Shown: positions 1 through 7,325 of the stretch, one piece after another
How the letters are laid out: the number at the start of each line of letters is the position of its first letter
Position numbering within the stretch: position 1 is the first letter of the stretch
Assembly (NCBI GenBank): GCA_902475285.1
Contig: CABRZA010000023.1
Span: 1-20,977, forward strand
Direction: 5' to 3'
Source: an uncultured Porphyromonadaceae bacterium
GTDB taxonomy: Bacteria > Bacteroidota > Bacteroidia > Bacteroidales > Muribaculaceae
DNA: 20,977 nt
Position numbers and translations under genes: made by a program
Notes under the pieces: model-generated
The model's database searches: none
Told to the model about the DNA's origin: nothing
What the model saw: the letters and a program-made list of their open reading frames with translations, nothing else

Positions 1-1
1 T

Positions 2-436
2 CTCACTCTGGTAGTGCTCTTCATCATGCCATCGCTTGCTCCAGTGCTCCGTGCAGGTACTCCTGTAACCAAATCCGAACTGCCCGCAGAAGTCACGGCA
101 TTTCTCGCCACCTATTTCCCCGCCGACGATATCGTAAAGGCCGAAAAGGACCACGGCCGCCGGGGTATGGAATACGAAGTCGATCTCAACAGTGGAGTCG
201 AAATCGACTTCCGCGACAACGGTGAGTGGAACGACATCAAGGCCGCCCGTGGTAATTCGGTCCCCTCGGCCCTCGTCCCGTCCGCAATATCCGACTACGT
301 TGCTGCCAACTTCCGTAATCAAAAAATAGTAGAGATATCACGCAAGCGTGGCGGTTACGAAATCGAACTGACAAACGGAACCGAACTCAAACTCACCGCC
401 GACGCCCAGCCTCTGCAATCCCGCCGCCATCGTTAA
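2..436 (+). CDS. PepSY-like (DUF2874-type) secreted protein, 5' truncated
   Basis: The reading frame is open from the left edge. The first visible residues (LTLVVLFIMPSLAPVL, then RAG) look like the hydrophobic core and cleavage region of a signal peptide, so the true start lies outside the window and the internal GTG at 14 is unlikely to be it. The rest is about 120 residues in two similar halves. Each half has an acidic helix ending in an aromatic segment (FLATYFPADDIVKAEKD; YVAANFRNQKIVEISRK) and then two beta strands (YEVDLNSGVEIDF; YEIELTNGTELKL). This is the PepSY-like pattern of small periplasmic Bacteroidetes proteins. Their role is mostly unknown; they are thought to bind or inhibit partners in the envelope. 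The C terminus is basic (QSRRHR). No neighbour in the window points to a function. Confidence 0.75.
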   Translation, partial: LTLVVLFIMPSLAPVLRAGTPVTKSELPAEVTAFLATYFPADDIVKAEKDHGRRGMEYEVDLNSGVEIDFRDNGEWNDIKAARGNSVPSALVPSAISDYVAANFRNQKIVEISRKRGGYEIELTNGTELKLTADAQPLQSRRHR

Positions 437-477
437 GCCCCTCCCCTCGCACTTTGTGGCTTTAACTTTAATTAACG

Positions 478-510
478 CCCCGATTTTTTCCCATTGGGAA
501 AAAATCGGGG
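478..510. repeat. Perfect 15-bp inverted repeat, 3-base loop
   Basis: The left arm CCCCGATTTTTTCCC (478-492) and right arm GGGAAAAAATCGGGG (496-510) are exact reverse complements around ATT. Neither side is followed by a clear T-tract, so it is not a textbook intrinsic terminator, although it lies 41 bases after the PepSY-like stop. It ends 21 bases upstream of the -7 box at 532-539, so it could be an operator or an RNA hairpin. The 10-mer ACTTTGTGGC occurs on both sides, at 451-460 and 534-543. Confidence 0.8.
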
Positions 511-531
511 ATAATTCGTTCCAGCTCGTCG

Positions 532-539
532 TAACTTTG
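532..539 (+). promoter_or_regulatory. Candidate Bacteroidetes -7 box (TAACTTTG)
   Basis: TAACTTTG matches the TAnnTTTG consensus exactly. No good TTG is present 19-21 bases upstream; that position falls at the end of the inverted repeat (478-510). A transcript from here would run into the small ORF at 593 and towards the end of the opposing operon. Confidence 0.45.
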
Positions 540-592
540 TGGCGTAATAATAATAATCCAAATTCAGGCATAAAGAAGAGGAGGCAAGAAAG

Positions 593-724
593 ATGTTCGC
601 GGAAAATACCTTCGAAGAAGCGTATACCATCCACCGGAAGCAACCGCGATCGGTGACCCAAAAACACAAAAAATCCCCGGCGGTGGGGCCGGGGATGCGA
701 GGGGAGGGTGGGGGATTTACTTGA
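593..724 (+). CDS. Possible small protein, 43 residues
   Basis: The ATG at 593 follows a purine-rich stretch (AAGAAGAGGAGGCAAGAAAG) that would make a strong ribosome binding site. The first 27 residues (beginning MFAENTFEEAYTIHRKQP) use G/C-ending codons as the real genes here do, and the peptide turns strongly basic (SVTQKHKK). A promoter-like box lies 54 bases upstream. Against it, the last 16 codons cross the terminator of the opposing operon and give a low-complexity glycine-rich tail, and the stop overlaps the 3' end of the amidase gene. I do not recognise a family. It may be a real small protein, the 5' part of a decayed gene, or chance. Confidence 0.35.
   Translation: MFAENTFEEAYTIHRKQPRSVTQKHKKSPAVGPGMRGEGGGFT
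661..696 (-). terminator. Intrinsic terminator of the amidase operon
   Basis: Read on the minus strand, a perfect 9-bp GC-rich stem (ATCCCCGGC at 688-696 with GCCGGGGAT at 673-681, 6-base loop) is followed directly by a T-rich tract (TTTTTTGTGTTTT). It starts 20 bases after the stop of the last gene of the five-gene operon. Confidence 0.85.
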
Positions 725-3146
725 CGGCGACGCGGAGGGTGGCGCTGCGGGTGGCGGTGGATGCGCGGAGCATGTAGACGCCGGGGACGAGGGAGGCCAC
801 GTTGAGGGCGGAGGCGTCGCTGGCTTCGAGGACTTTTACGCCGGCGGCGTTATAGAGCTCGAGGCTGGTAATGGCGTCGGGGCCGGCAACGTTGAGCATG
901 TCGCGTGCGGGCACCGGCCATGCGCGGAAGTCGCCCGAGGTGGCTTCGATACCTTCGACACCTGCACCGGCTGCGACGCAGGTGAGGTTGTCGAGGCCTA
1001 TGGCGCCGTTCATGGTGATGGGGCTCGTGTTCTGAACCACGCGTATGCCGGTGAGAAGGTAGGGATAGCCGGCCTCGAGGGTGGTGAGCTCGACGTCGCG
1101 GTATTGCCATCCGCGGAAGTCGAGGGCGCCGAGCGACACATACTTGGTGTCGGTGCCCGAGGTGAGGGCTACCTGCAGGTCGTGGTTGCTGAAATCACCG
1201 TTGATGTAGAGGCCGAGACGGTCGCCGGTGTTGAATATCACGGGCTCGCCGGTGTAGTCCCACTGCACCAGGCCGAGGCGCTGGTCGGCGAAACGGTAGC
1301 CGAGCTTGGCGGCATAGTTGCTGAAGAGGCAGTCGTTGCTCTTCAAGGCTGTGCCCTTGGAGGCTATGCCGCTGCTTATCTCTTCGTTGCAGGCGAAGGG
1401 AGGCGTGGCGTTCTCGAAGTCGAGCATCACGGTGCTGCCCTGTGCGGCGTGCGTCACGTCGACGGCCTTGAAGGTGAAGTGGCGTTCGGCTCCCAGGGGT
1501 ATGCTCTCGCGGTCGCGGAGGTCGGCGCCGAGGGTGAGGGTGTAGGTCTCGCCTTCGGTGAGGTCGCCCGTGATGGCGTAGATCACGTTGCCGTAGCCGT
1601 TGGAGAGTTTGTTGTAGGAGCTGCCGCGCTTGTTGACGGCGACGGCGTTGCCCTTGCTGTCCTTCACGCTCACTACGTCGAAGAGATTCTTGGGGTCGAG
1701 CGAGGCGTCGAAACGGAATTCAAGCGAGGGATGGGCCAGGTGCACCGTTCCGCCTTCGCCCGGGAACTGGTCGATGAGCTCGAGGCGGTTGCGGTTGAGG
1801 GTGCGGAACTCAAACACGAGGTCGTCGGTCATGCCGGGCTGGGAGTAGAAGGGGTCGGGATGGCGTACGCTCTTGGCAAGGGTCACCTTGTAGGGGGTGT
1901 CGCGTGCGAGAGAGAGCGAGGGCGTGAATGTGGCCTTGTGGTAGCTGTCGGCGTAGGTGAAGTAACCTTCGACTTCGGGCTCGATCTTGAAGGCTGCCTC
2001 GAAGGTGCTAACGTCGATGTCGGTGTTGAATTCGAACTCTATCACCGATGCGCACGATATCGGCTGGCCGTCGTCGGCCTTGGGGCCGTAGCTGAGCACC
2101 TGGAGGGGGAACTCGCGCTTGAGGTCCATGGGCATGTCCTGATAGGTGACTTCGTTGGCCTTGACTTCGACGGGCTTGTCGAGCACGTAGTAGCCGTCTT
2201 TGGCGGCGCGCACGGTGTAGTTGCCGGGAGCGACGTTGCGGAAAACGAATGCGCCGTTGTACTCCTTGTCGGTGGTGCGCGTCTGAACTACCTTGCCGGC
2301 AGCGTCGAGGAGCTCAATGTAGGTGCCGTTGAGCGGAGCGAGTTTGTCGCGGCCGTGTTTGGTCCAGTTGCAGGGCATTACGGTCTCGCGGAGGTTGTGG
2401 TTGTCGTAGACGATGCCGGCCACGTTGCCCGTGACGAAGCGGTCTTCGGTGTCGTAGAATTCCATGATTGAGCGGACGAAGTGCCATGCTTCGAGCCACC
2501 ACACGTCGTCGTTCATCAGGCGGTGTGCTTCAGGGCGGTGCTCATGCATGGAACCTTCCGAGAGGAGGCCCACCACATAAAGTGTGCGGAGCACGCCGAG
2601 GCCGCCCTTCCACTGGCTGTCGTAGAAGGTGAGGTCGCCGCATACGTATTCGGTGTGGCGGGTCCAGATGGGGAGTTGGCTCGAATAGAGGTTTTGCCAT
2701 ACTATCTTGCTCAGCCGTACGGCCTCTTCGTAGCGGGGCACGCCGAGGGTCTCTTCGCGGTAGAGTATCAGGGGCATGTTGATGCTCTCGCCGGCGTTGG
2801 AGTGGATGGAGAACATCAAGTCGACGCCCAGGGCGTTGGCTTCGGCGCAGATGCCGGAGAGCGAGCGGTCGTCGTCCTCGGTGTTCTTTATGCGCGAGAT
2901 GTAGGGCGTGGCGCCGAGGGAGTCGAGGATGTGGTACATGTGCAGCCCCTTGTAGAGGTTGCTCGTCGACTCCCAGTAGCCGGCGGTGTCGTTCTGGGCA
3001 TAGGGGTGGAGGCGTATGGGGCGGTCATTGCTGGTGTAGCCGCCGTGGCCGGGGTTGATATACACCTTGAGGTCGCTCATTTTCTTGGCCGTGGCGCCGC
3101 CGGCGATGGCCATGACGGCCATCAGGAATATCATCAGTCGTTTCAT
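717..3146 (-). CDS. Secreted N-acetylmuramoyl-L-alanine amidase (Amidase_3), multidomain, paralogue B
   Basis: This 809-residue protein has a signal peptide at 1-20 (MKRLMIFLMAVMAIAGGATA). An Amidase_3 domain covers about 25-235, with the expected zinc ligands His34 (NPGHGG), Glu59 (GYWESTSNL) and His115 (FSIHSNA) and the catalytic Glu197 (LLSEGS). Enzymes of this family cut the bond between MurNAc and the L-Ala of the stem peptide. After it come a carboxypeptidase-regulatory-like beta domain (about 237-335), Big_5-like Ig domains (about 345-560), a beta-rich domain that may bind carbohydrate (about 570-735), and a T9SS-like sorting tail (about 745-809; WPVPARDMLNV, LVPGVYMLR). The start codon overlaps the stop of the propeller gene upstream by 4 bases (ATGA), which suggests coupled translation. 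It is the last gene of the operon. Family and active site are clear; substrate range and surface location are inferred. Confidence 0.88.
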   Translation of the reverse strand: MKRLMIFLMAVMAIAGGATAKKMSDLKVYINPGHGGYTSNDRPIRLHPYAQNDTAGYWESTSNLYKGLHMYHILDSLGATPYISRIKNTEDDDRSLSGICAEANALGVDLMFSIHSNAGESINMPLILYREETLGVPRYEEAVRLSKIVWQNLYSSQLPIWTRHTEYVCGDLTFYDSQWKGGLGVLRTLYVVGLLSEGSMHEHRPEAHRLMNDDVWWLEAWHFVRSIMEFYDTEDRFVTGNVAGIVYDNHNLRETVMPCNWTKHGRDKLAPLNGTYIELLDAAGKVVQTRTTDKEYNGAFVFRNVAPGNYTVRAAKDGYYVLDKPVEVKANEVTYQDMPMDLKREFPLQVLSYGPKADDGQPISCASVIEFEFNTDIDVSTFEAAFKIEPEVEGYFTYADSYHKATFTPSLSLARDTPYKVTLAKSVRHPDPFYSQPGMTDDLVFEFRTLNRNRLELIDQFPGEGGTVHLAHPSLEFRFDASLDPKNLFDVVSVKDSKGNAVAVNKRGSSYNKLSNGYGNVIYAITGDLTEGETYTLTLGADLRDRESIPLGAERHFTFKAVDVTHAAQGSTVMLDFENATPPFACNEEISSGIASKGTALKSNDCLFSNYAAKLGYRFADQRLGLVQWDYTGEPVIFNTGDRLGLYINGDFSNHDLQVALTSGTDTKYVSLGALDFRGWQYRDVELTTLEAGYPYLLTGIRVVQNTSPITMNGAIGLDNLTCVAAGAGVEGIEATSGDFRAWPVPARDMLNVAGPDAITSLELYNAAGVKVLEASDASALNVASLVPGVYMLRASTATRSATLRVAVK

Positions 3147-3973
3147 CGGTCGTTGAGATTGAAAATGAACATATTGCCTTCGATGTCGGTGTATACCACC
3201 GTTCCGTCGGCACCGGCTGTGGCTTCGCCCACTATGGTGTCGGCGTCGGTGAGGGCCTCGACGGTGCCGGTGAGGGTGTCGACGGCCACGAGCTTGGAGT
3301 CGGTTACGACGTAACCGTCGTCGTGCGTTACGACGGCAATCACGGTATGTTCGCCGGCCCAGCAGGCGAAGTCACCCTTGCCGAGGAGCTGCACGGGGTT
3401 GTTGCCGTCGGGGTCGGACACATACACACCCGTGAAGGGCTCGGTGAAGAGGAGGCGCTTGTTGTCGGTCGAGAGCGAGGCCCAGAGATATGAGTGGCTG
3501 TCGGGGAGGGGATTGAGCTGCTTCTCCACGCCGTCGATGCGCACGCGCAGGCGGCGGTAGTCGGCCACGGCGAAGTTGGCGCGGCCGTAGGAGGCCATGT
3601 CGACGGCGTCGCGCGTGGGAGCGGCGAGGCGGCGCGAGCGGCCTTCTTTGAAGCTGTACGAGCGGACGTCGCGGTAGAGCAGGCCGTCGCGGAGCTCGGC
3701 GGTGCGGTAGTACACCGTGGTGCCGTCGGTGGAGAATACGGGCTGGAAGCCGGCTGATGCTCCTTCGTCGAGCACGGTGATGTCGCCGCTGTCGAGGTCG
3801 AGGGCGCTGAGGCCGGTATGCGAGTCGGTGGAGAAGAGTAGGCGCGAGCCGTCGGGGCTGAGCACCGGGTGGTGCGCCCCTGCCGGCAACTCAAGCCGCG
3901 TGGCGGGCACGGCGGCAAGAGTTGTCAGGGCTACGCCCATCGCTCCGAGAAGTGTGATGATGCGTGTTTTCAT
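3143..3973 (-). CDS. Exported PD40/TolB-like beta-propeller protein, paralogue B
   Basis: The 276-residue product has a signal peptide (MKTRIITLLGAMGVALTTLAA). It is followed by PD40/WD40-like blades with the pattern P-x-hydrophobic-S-x-D-G followed by a hydrophobic strand (HPVLSPDGSRLLFST near 35-50, QPVFSTDGTTVYYRT near 78, SLSTDNKRLLFTE near 168). There is no C-terminal sorting tail, so it is probably periplasmic, unlike the amidases beside it. Propellers of this type usually bind partners (TolB is the model) and have no catalytic role. It lies between two amidases and overlaps the next one by 4 bases, so a chaperone, regulator or docking partner for the amidase is plausible. It resembles the 299-residue propeller at 6408-7307. 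Confidence 0.78.
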   Translation of the reverse strand: MKTRIITLLGAMGVALTTLAAVPATRLELPAGAHHPVLSPDGSRLLFSTDSHTGLSALDLDSGDITVLDEGASAGFQPVFSTDGTTVYYRTAELRDGLLYRDVRSYSFKEGRSRRLAAPTRDAVDMASYGRANFAVADYRRLRVRIDGVEKQLNPLPDSHSYLWASLSTDNKRLLFTEPFTGVYVSDPDGNNPVQLLGKGDFACWAGEHTVIAVVTHDDGYVVTDSKLVAVDTLTGTVEALTDADTIVGEATAGADGTVVYTDIEGNMFIFNLNDR

Positions 3974-3998
3974 TATTCGGTTTGTAGGTATTCTTAAA

Positions 3999-6395
3999 TC
4001 AGTGGGCTACTGCCACGCGGCGTGCCACACGGCCCGAGGCGGAGCTTACTACGGCTATGTAGTTGCCGGCGGCGATGTCGCCCACATAGAGGGCGTTGCC
4101 CGATGTGGCGGCCACGGTGCGGCCCTGCATGTCGATGAGCTCAACGGAGGTAATCACATAGTCGGCGTTGGCCACCAGATACTGGTCGGCGGGCACGGGG
4201 CCGAGGGTGAGGCCTGTGGCGGAGGGAGCCTCGATGCCGGCTGATGCGCGGAGCACGATGTTGTCGATGCCCACGGTGCCGCTGCCGTTCTGCAATGCCT
4301 TCTCCTGTACAATCTTTACGCCGCGGAAGGTGTAGACCTGGCCTTCTTCGAGAGCGGTGAGTGGCACGTCGAAGGTGCGCCAGCCTATGTAGTTGAGGTT
4401 GGCCACGGGCACGTATTTCTCGGTCACGTCGGAGCTGAAAAGGAAGTAGAGGTTGTTCTCGCTGAGGTCGCCATCGACGTGTACGGTGAGAACGTCGGCC
4501 GAGCTTACGGTCACGGGTTCTTCGGCCGAGGTGTTCCACAGAACCTCGCCTCCCTCGGTGCCTTCGAAGGCATACTTGAAGTTGAGGCAGCGGTCGAAGA
4601 GCGCGGTCTTGCTGTTGAGGCTCACGCTCTGGCTCTTGACGGAAATAGACTGGTCGGAGTTGTATGTGAACGCGGCGTTGTCGGTCATGTCATCGACTAT
4701 GGTGCCTTCTTTTTCCGTTCCGGCATCTATGGCCTTGAATGTCACGGCCACGGCCTCCTTGATTTTAAGGCCGTCGGGGTCGGCAAGGTCGCCGGAGAGA
4801 TTCACGGTGTAGGTCTTGCCGGGCACGAGGTCGTTGAGGAAGGTCATGCGGAAGTAGCCGTAGGGCAGCGATACCTTGCTCGTGGTGGTGCCGCGGGGGT
4901 TGAACTTCACTTCCTTGCCCTCGTCGTCGGTGCAGGTGACGAGGCCGATGAGGTTGCCGAAGTCGGGGCGCTTGTCGAAGCGGAACTCAACGGCGGCGTT
5001 GCGGTAGTGCACCTCGTCGCCTTCGCGGGGCGACTGGCCGATGATTTCCATGAAGTTGCGGTCGGAGGTCACGAAGCTGAACGTTAGGGGCTTCTCCATC
5101 TTCGTGCCGCCGGCGTGGGCTGCTTCGGTGCCGAGGGTCACGGTGTAGCGCGTGCCGGTTTCGTAGGCCTTCGTCGGTGTGAAAATCATGCGGTAGTTGA
5201 GGTCTTCCCACGTGATGGTGCCTTCGACGGCAGGCTCGATTTTGAAAGCGGCTGCGGTCTTCTCTACATCCATGTCCCAGTTGAAGTTGAATACAACGGG
5301 GCTGTTGCAGAGCACGCCTTCGTCGCCTTCTTCCCAGAAGGGGGAGTAGTCGAGCACCTGGGGAGGTGTGGTGCGCACCTTGTTGAGGCGGAAATTGGCG
5401 TAGGTCACGAGGTCGGCCTGCACCTCTACGGTCTGCTCGGCGTCGTAGTGGCTGTCGACTTTCGTCTTCACCGTGTAGGTGCCGGGGGCGACGTTGCGGA
5501 AGCCGTATACGCCGTTGGTGTTGACGGTCTCGGTGGTGTAGCTCTGCACGAGGGTGCCGGCGGCGTCGTAGAGCTCGACGGTGGCGCCCTGGACGGTGGC
5601 CAGGAGGTCGTCGCCGTACTTCACATACTTGCCGTCGCGGGGGAGGCGGCTGTCGTTGAGGCGGCCGAACACGTGGCCCACGGCTTCGCCGTCCTGCTTG
5701 AGGTACTCGTCGATGGCGCGGCGGAAGTGGTAGGCTTCAAGCCAGCAGAATTCCTTGTTCATCAGGCGGTAGGCCTCGGGAATGTAGTCGTGGAACGAAC
5801 CTTCGGAAAGCATGCCCGTGATGGTGAGGCCGCGGAGCACGCCAAGGCCCGAGAGGCCCCAGGAGGGATAGAACGACCAGTCGCCGCGGATGTTGGGCGT
5901 GGTCGAGGTCCACCATGTCACATGGTTTTCGAGCAGGTGCTTGTTGAGGATGCCGGCCACAACCTTTGCTTCGGGGTTCTGCGGCTCGTTGTCGTAGCCA
6001 CGGTAGAGCATCAGGGGGAAGTTGCGGCGTGCCGACGTGCCGGTGGCGTTGGAGTGGATGGAGAAGAATAGGTCGGCCTGCGACTTGTTGGCCAGGTTTA
6101 CGATGGTGGAGAGGCCGAGGTCGTCGTCGGACGTGTTTGTCACGCGCGACATCACCACGTCGTAGCCCTTGGCCTGCAGCATGTCGCGCAGGGCGAGGCC
6201 CTTTTCGAGGTTGGAGTTCGACTCCCAGTAGCCGTTGGGGTCGCCCTGTTCGTAGGGCTCTATCACCACATTGCGGTCGTTGCTCTCGTGGCCGCCGTGG
6301 CCCGGGTTGATGTATATTCTGAGAGGATTGTTGGCTGCCGTCGCGCCTATAATGCCGGCGCATGCAAGTGCTATAAGTGTCAATTGCTTTTTCAT
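3999..6395 (-). CDS. Secreted N-acetylmuramoyl-L-alanine amidase (Amidase_3), multidomain, paralogue A
   Basis: This 798-residue protein has a signal peptide (MKKQLTLIALACAGIIGATA). The Amidase_3 domain (about 24-235) keeps all key residues: His33 (NPGHGG), Glu58 (GYWESNSNL), His114 (FSIHSNA) and Glu198 (MLSEGS). The domain order then matches the amidase at 717-3146: regulatory-like beta domain (FRNVAPGTYTV), Big_5-like Ig domains (NFNWDMDVEKTAAAFKIEP), a beta-rich domain and a sorting-like tail (LGPVPADQYLV; DIAAGNYIAVV). Shared blocks run along the full length, so the two are paralogues by duplication and not merely proteins sharing one domain. It starts 12 bases after the propeller at 6408-7307 and is followed 25 bases later by the second propeller. 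The enzyme class is well supported; whether it acts on self or foreign peptidoglycan cannot be told from sequence. Confidence 0.88.
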   Translation of the reverse strand: MKKQLTLIALACAGIIGATAANNPLRIYINPGHGGHESNDRNVVIEPYEQGDPNGYWESNSNLEKGLALRDMLQAKGYDVVMSRVTNTSDDDLGLSTIVNLANKSQADLFFSIHSNATGTSARRNFPLMLYRGYDNEPQNPEAKVVAGILNKHLLENHVTWWTSTTPNIRGDWSFYPSWGLSGLGVLRGLTITGMLSEGSFHDYIPEAYRLMNKEFCWLEAYHFRRAIDEYLKQDGEAVGHVFGRLNDSRLPRDGKYVKYGDDLLATVQGATVELYDAAGTLVQSYTTETVNTNGVYGFRNVAPGTYTVKTKVDSHYDAEQTVEVQADLVTYANFRLNKVRTTPPQVLDYSPFWEEGDEGVLCNSPVVFNFNWDMDVEKTAAAFKIEPAVEGTITWEDLNYRMIFTPTKAYETGTRYTVTLGTEAAHAGGTKMEKPLTFSFVTSDRNFMEIIGQSPREGDEVHYRNAAVEFRFDKRPDFGNLIGLVTCTDDEGKEVKFNPRGTTTSKVSLPYGYFRMTFLNDLVPGKTYTVNLSGDLADPDGLKIKEAVAVTFKAIDAGTEKEGTIVDDMTDNAAFTYNSDQSISVKSQSVSLNSKTALFDRCLNFKYAFEGTEGGEVLWNTSAEEPVTVSSADVLTVHVDGDLSENNLYFLFSSDVTEKYVPVANLNYIGWRTFDVPLTALEEGQVYTFRGVKIVQEKALQNGSGTVGIDNIVLRASAGIEAPSATGLTLGPVPADQYLVANADYVITSVELIDMQGRTVAATSGNALYVGDIAAGNYIAVVSSASGRVARRVAVAH

Positions 6396-6407
6396 GGTGT
6401 GCCGGTG

Positions 6408-7307
6408 TTATTTGAGTTTGACGGAAATTTGGTAGAGGCGGCCGTCGACAGTGTTGTAGACTACTTTGCCGGCCTCGGCGGAAGCTGCGGGGAACATCGA
6501 CATGCTTTCGGGGCGCGTGAGTTCCTGCGAGGCGCTGCCGTCGGCGCTCAGAAGGAGTATCTGCGAGCTGCTGTACTGATGGCCGTCGTCGGTGGCACGC
6601 ATGGCCACGATATGGTCGTTGCCGAACCATACGGGGGCCTCGTAGTTGCCCGGACGTGCCAGAACGTTGCCATTTAGGTCGGTTACGACGATGCCCTTGC
6701 CTGCGGCGACGAACATAACCTTCGTGCCGTCGGGCGAGAGCGACTCCCACAGGTAGCCGGCTTCGCAGGCTACGGGCGAGTATGCCGATTCCTTGCCGTC
6801 GACGGTGATATAGAGGGTGGAGCCTTCGGTGCGCACGGCGCGGCTTACGGCGCGTTTGCCCAGGCGGCGTGTGGTGCCGTCGATGCGTGCGTCGATGGCT
6901 TCGGTGCCCAGGGCCGGGCGCTCGATGCGGCGTGCGGGTTCGCTGAGGTTGGCGTTGGCGCCGCGGGCTATGTCGTAGCTGCGCAGGCGGCGGTATTTGC
7001 GGCCGTCGGCGCCGTCGGTCTGCGATACGTAGATTACCTCGCTGCCGTCGGCCGTGAACTGTGCGTCGAAGCCCGAGCGGGCGTCGGTGCATATGGTTGC
7101 GGCGGCGCCGGAGGCGAAGTCGTAGATGCGGAGGTTGGAATAGTCGGCGGCCGAGAACAGCAGCTTGCTGCCGTCGCGGCTGAGGACCGGATTATAGAGG
7201 TCGCTGTGAGTGCCCTGCATGATGGCCTCGGGACGGCCTACATCGGCAAGCTGTGCCGATGCCGCCAGGCTGATGGCCATGCAGAGGCCAAGAGTGAGTC
7301 GTTTCAT
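6408..7307 (-). CDS. Exported PD40/TolB-like beta-propeller protein, paralogue A
   Basis: This 299-residue protein has a short signal peptide (MKRLTLGLCMAISLAASA). Blades of the PD40 type are seen at YNPVLSRDGSKLLFSA (about 38-53), DAQFTADGSEVIYVS (about 81-95) and ESLSPDGTKVMFVA (about 188-201). It ends right after the last strand (RLYQISVKLK), with no sorting tail. The gene is 18 bases downstream of the glycosidase gene and 12 bases upstream of amidase A, so it is surely cotranscribed. It shares layout and several motifs with the propeller at 3143-3973. It has no visible catalytic motif; a role in binding peptidoglycan fragments or the partner amidase is a guess from context. Confidence 0.78.
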   Translation of the reverse strand: MKRLTLGLCMAISLAASAQLADVGRPEAIMQGTHSDLYNPVLSRDGSKLLFSAADYSNLRIYDFASGAAATICTDARSGFDAQFTADGSEVIYVSQTDGADGRKYRRLRSYDIARGANANLSEPARRIERPALGTEAIDARIDGTTRRLGKRAVSRAVRTEGSTLYITVDGKESAYSPVACEAGYLWESLSPDGTKVMFVAAGKGIVVTDLNGNVLARPGNYEAPVWFGNDHIVAMRATDDGHQYSSSQILLLSADGSASQELTRPESMSMFPAASAEAGKVVYNTVDGRLYQISVKLK

Positions 7308-7325
7308 GGATATTGTTGTTTTGGA

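Noticed and set aside
708..2471. Open frame of 587 codons on the plus strand
   Set aside because: It is antisense to amidase B. The product is Gly/Val/Glu/Ala-rich with no domain, as expected from the opposite strand of a GC-rich gene. The minus-strand protein has a signal peptide and a full catalytic motif set.
5737..7092. Open frame of 451 codons on the minus strand
   Set aside because: It is out of frame across the propeller and amidase A genes. The product is rich in Arg, His and Pro without any domain, a typical shadow of a GC-rich gene.
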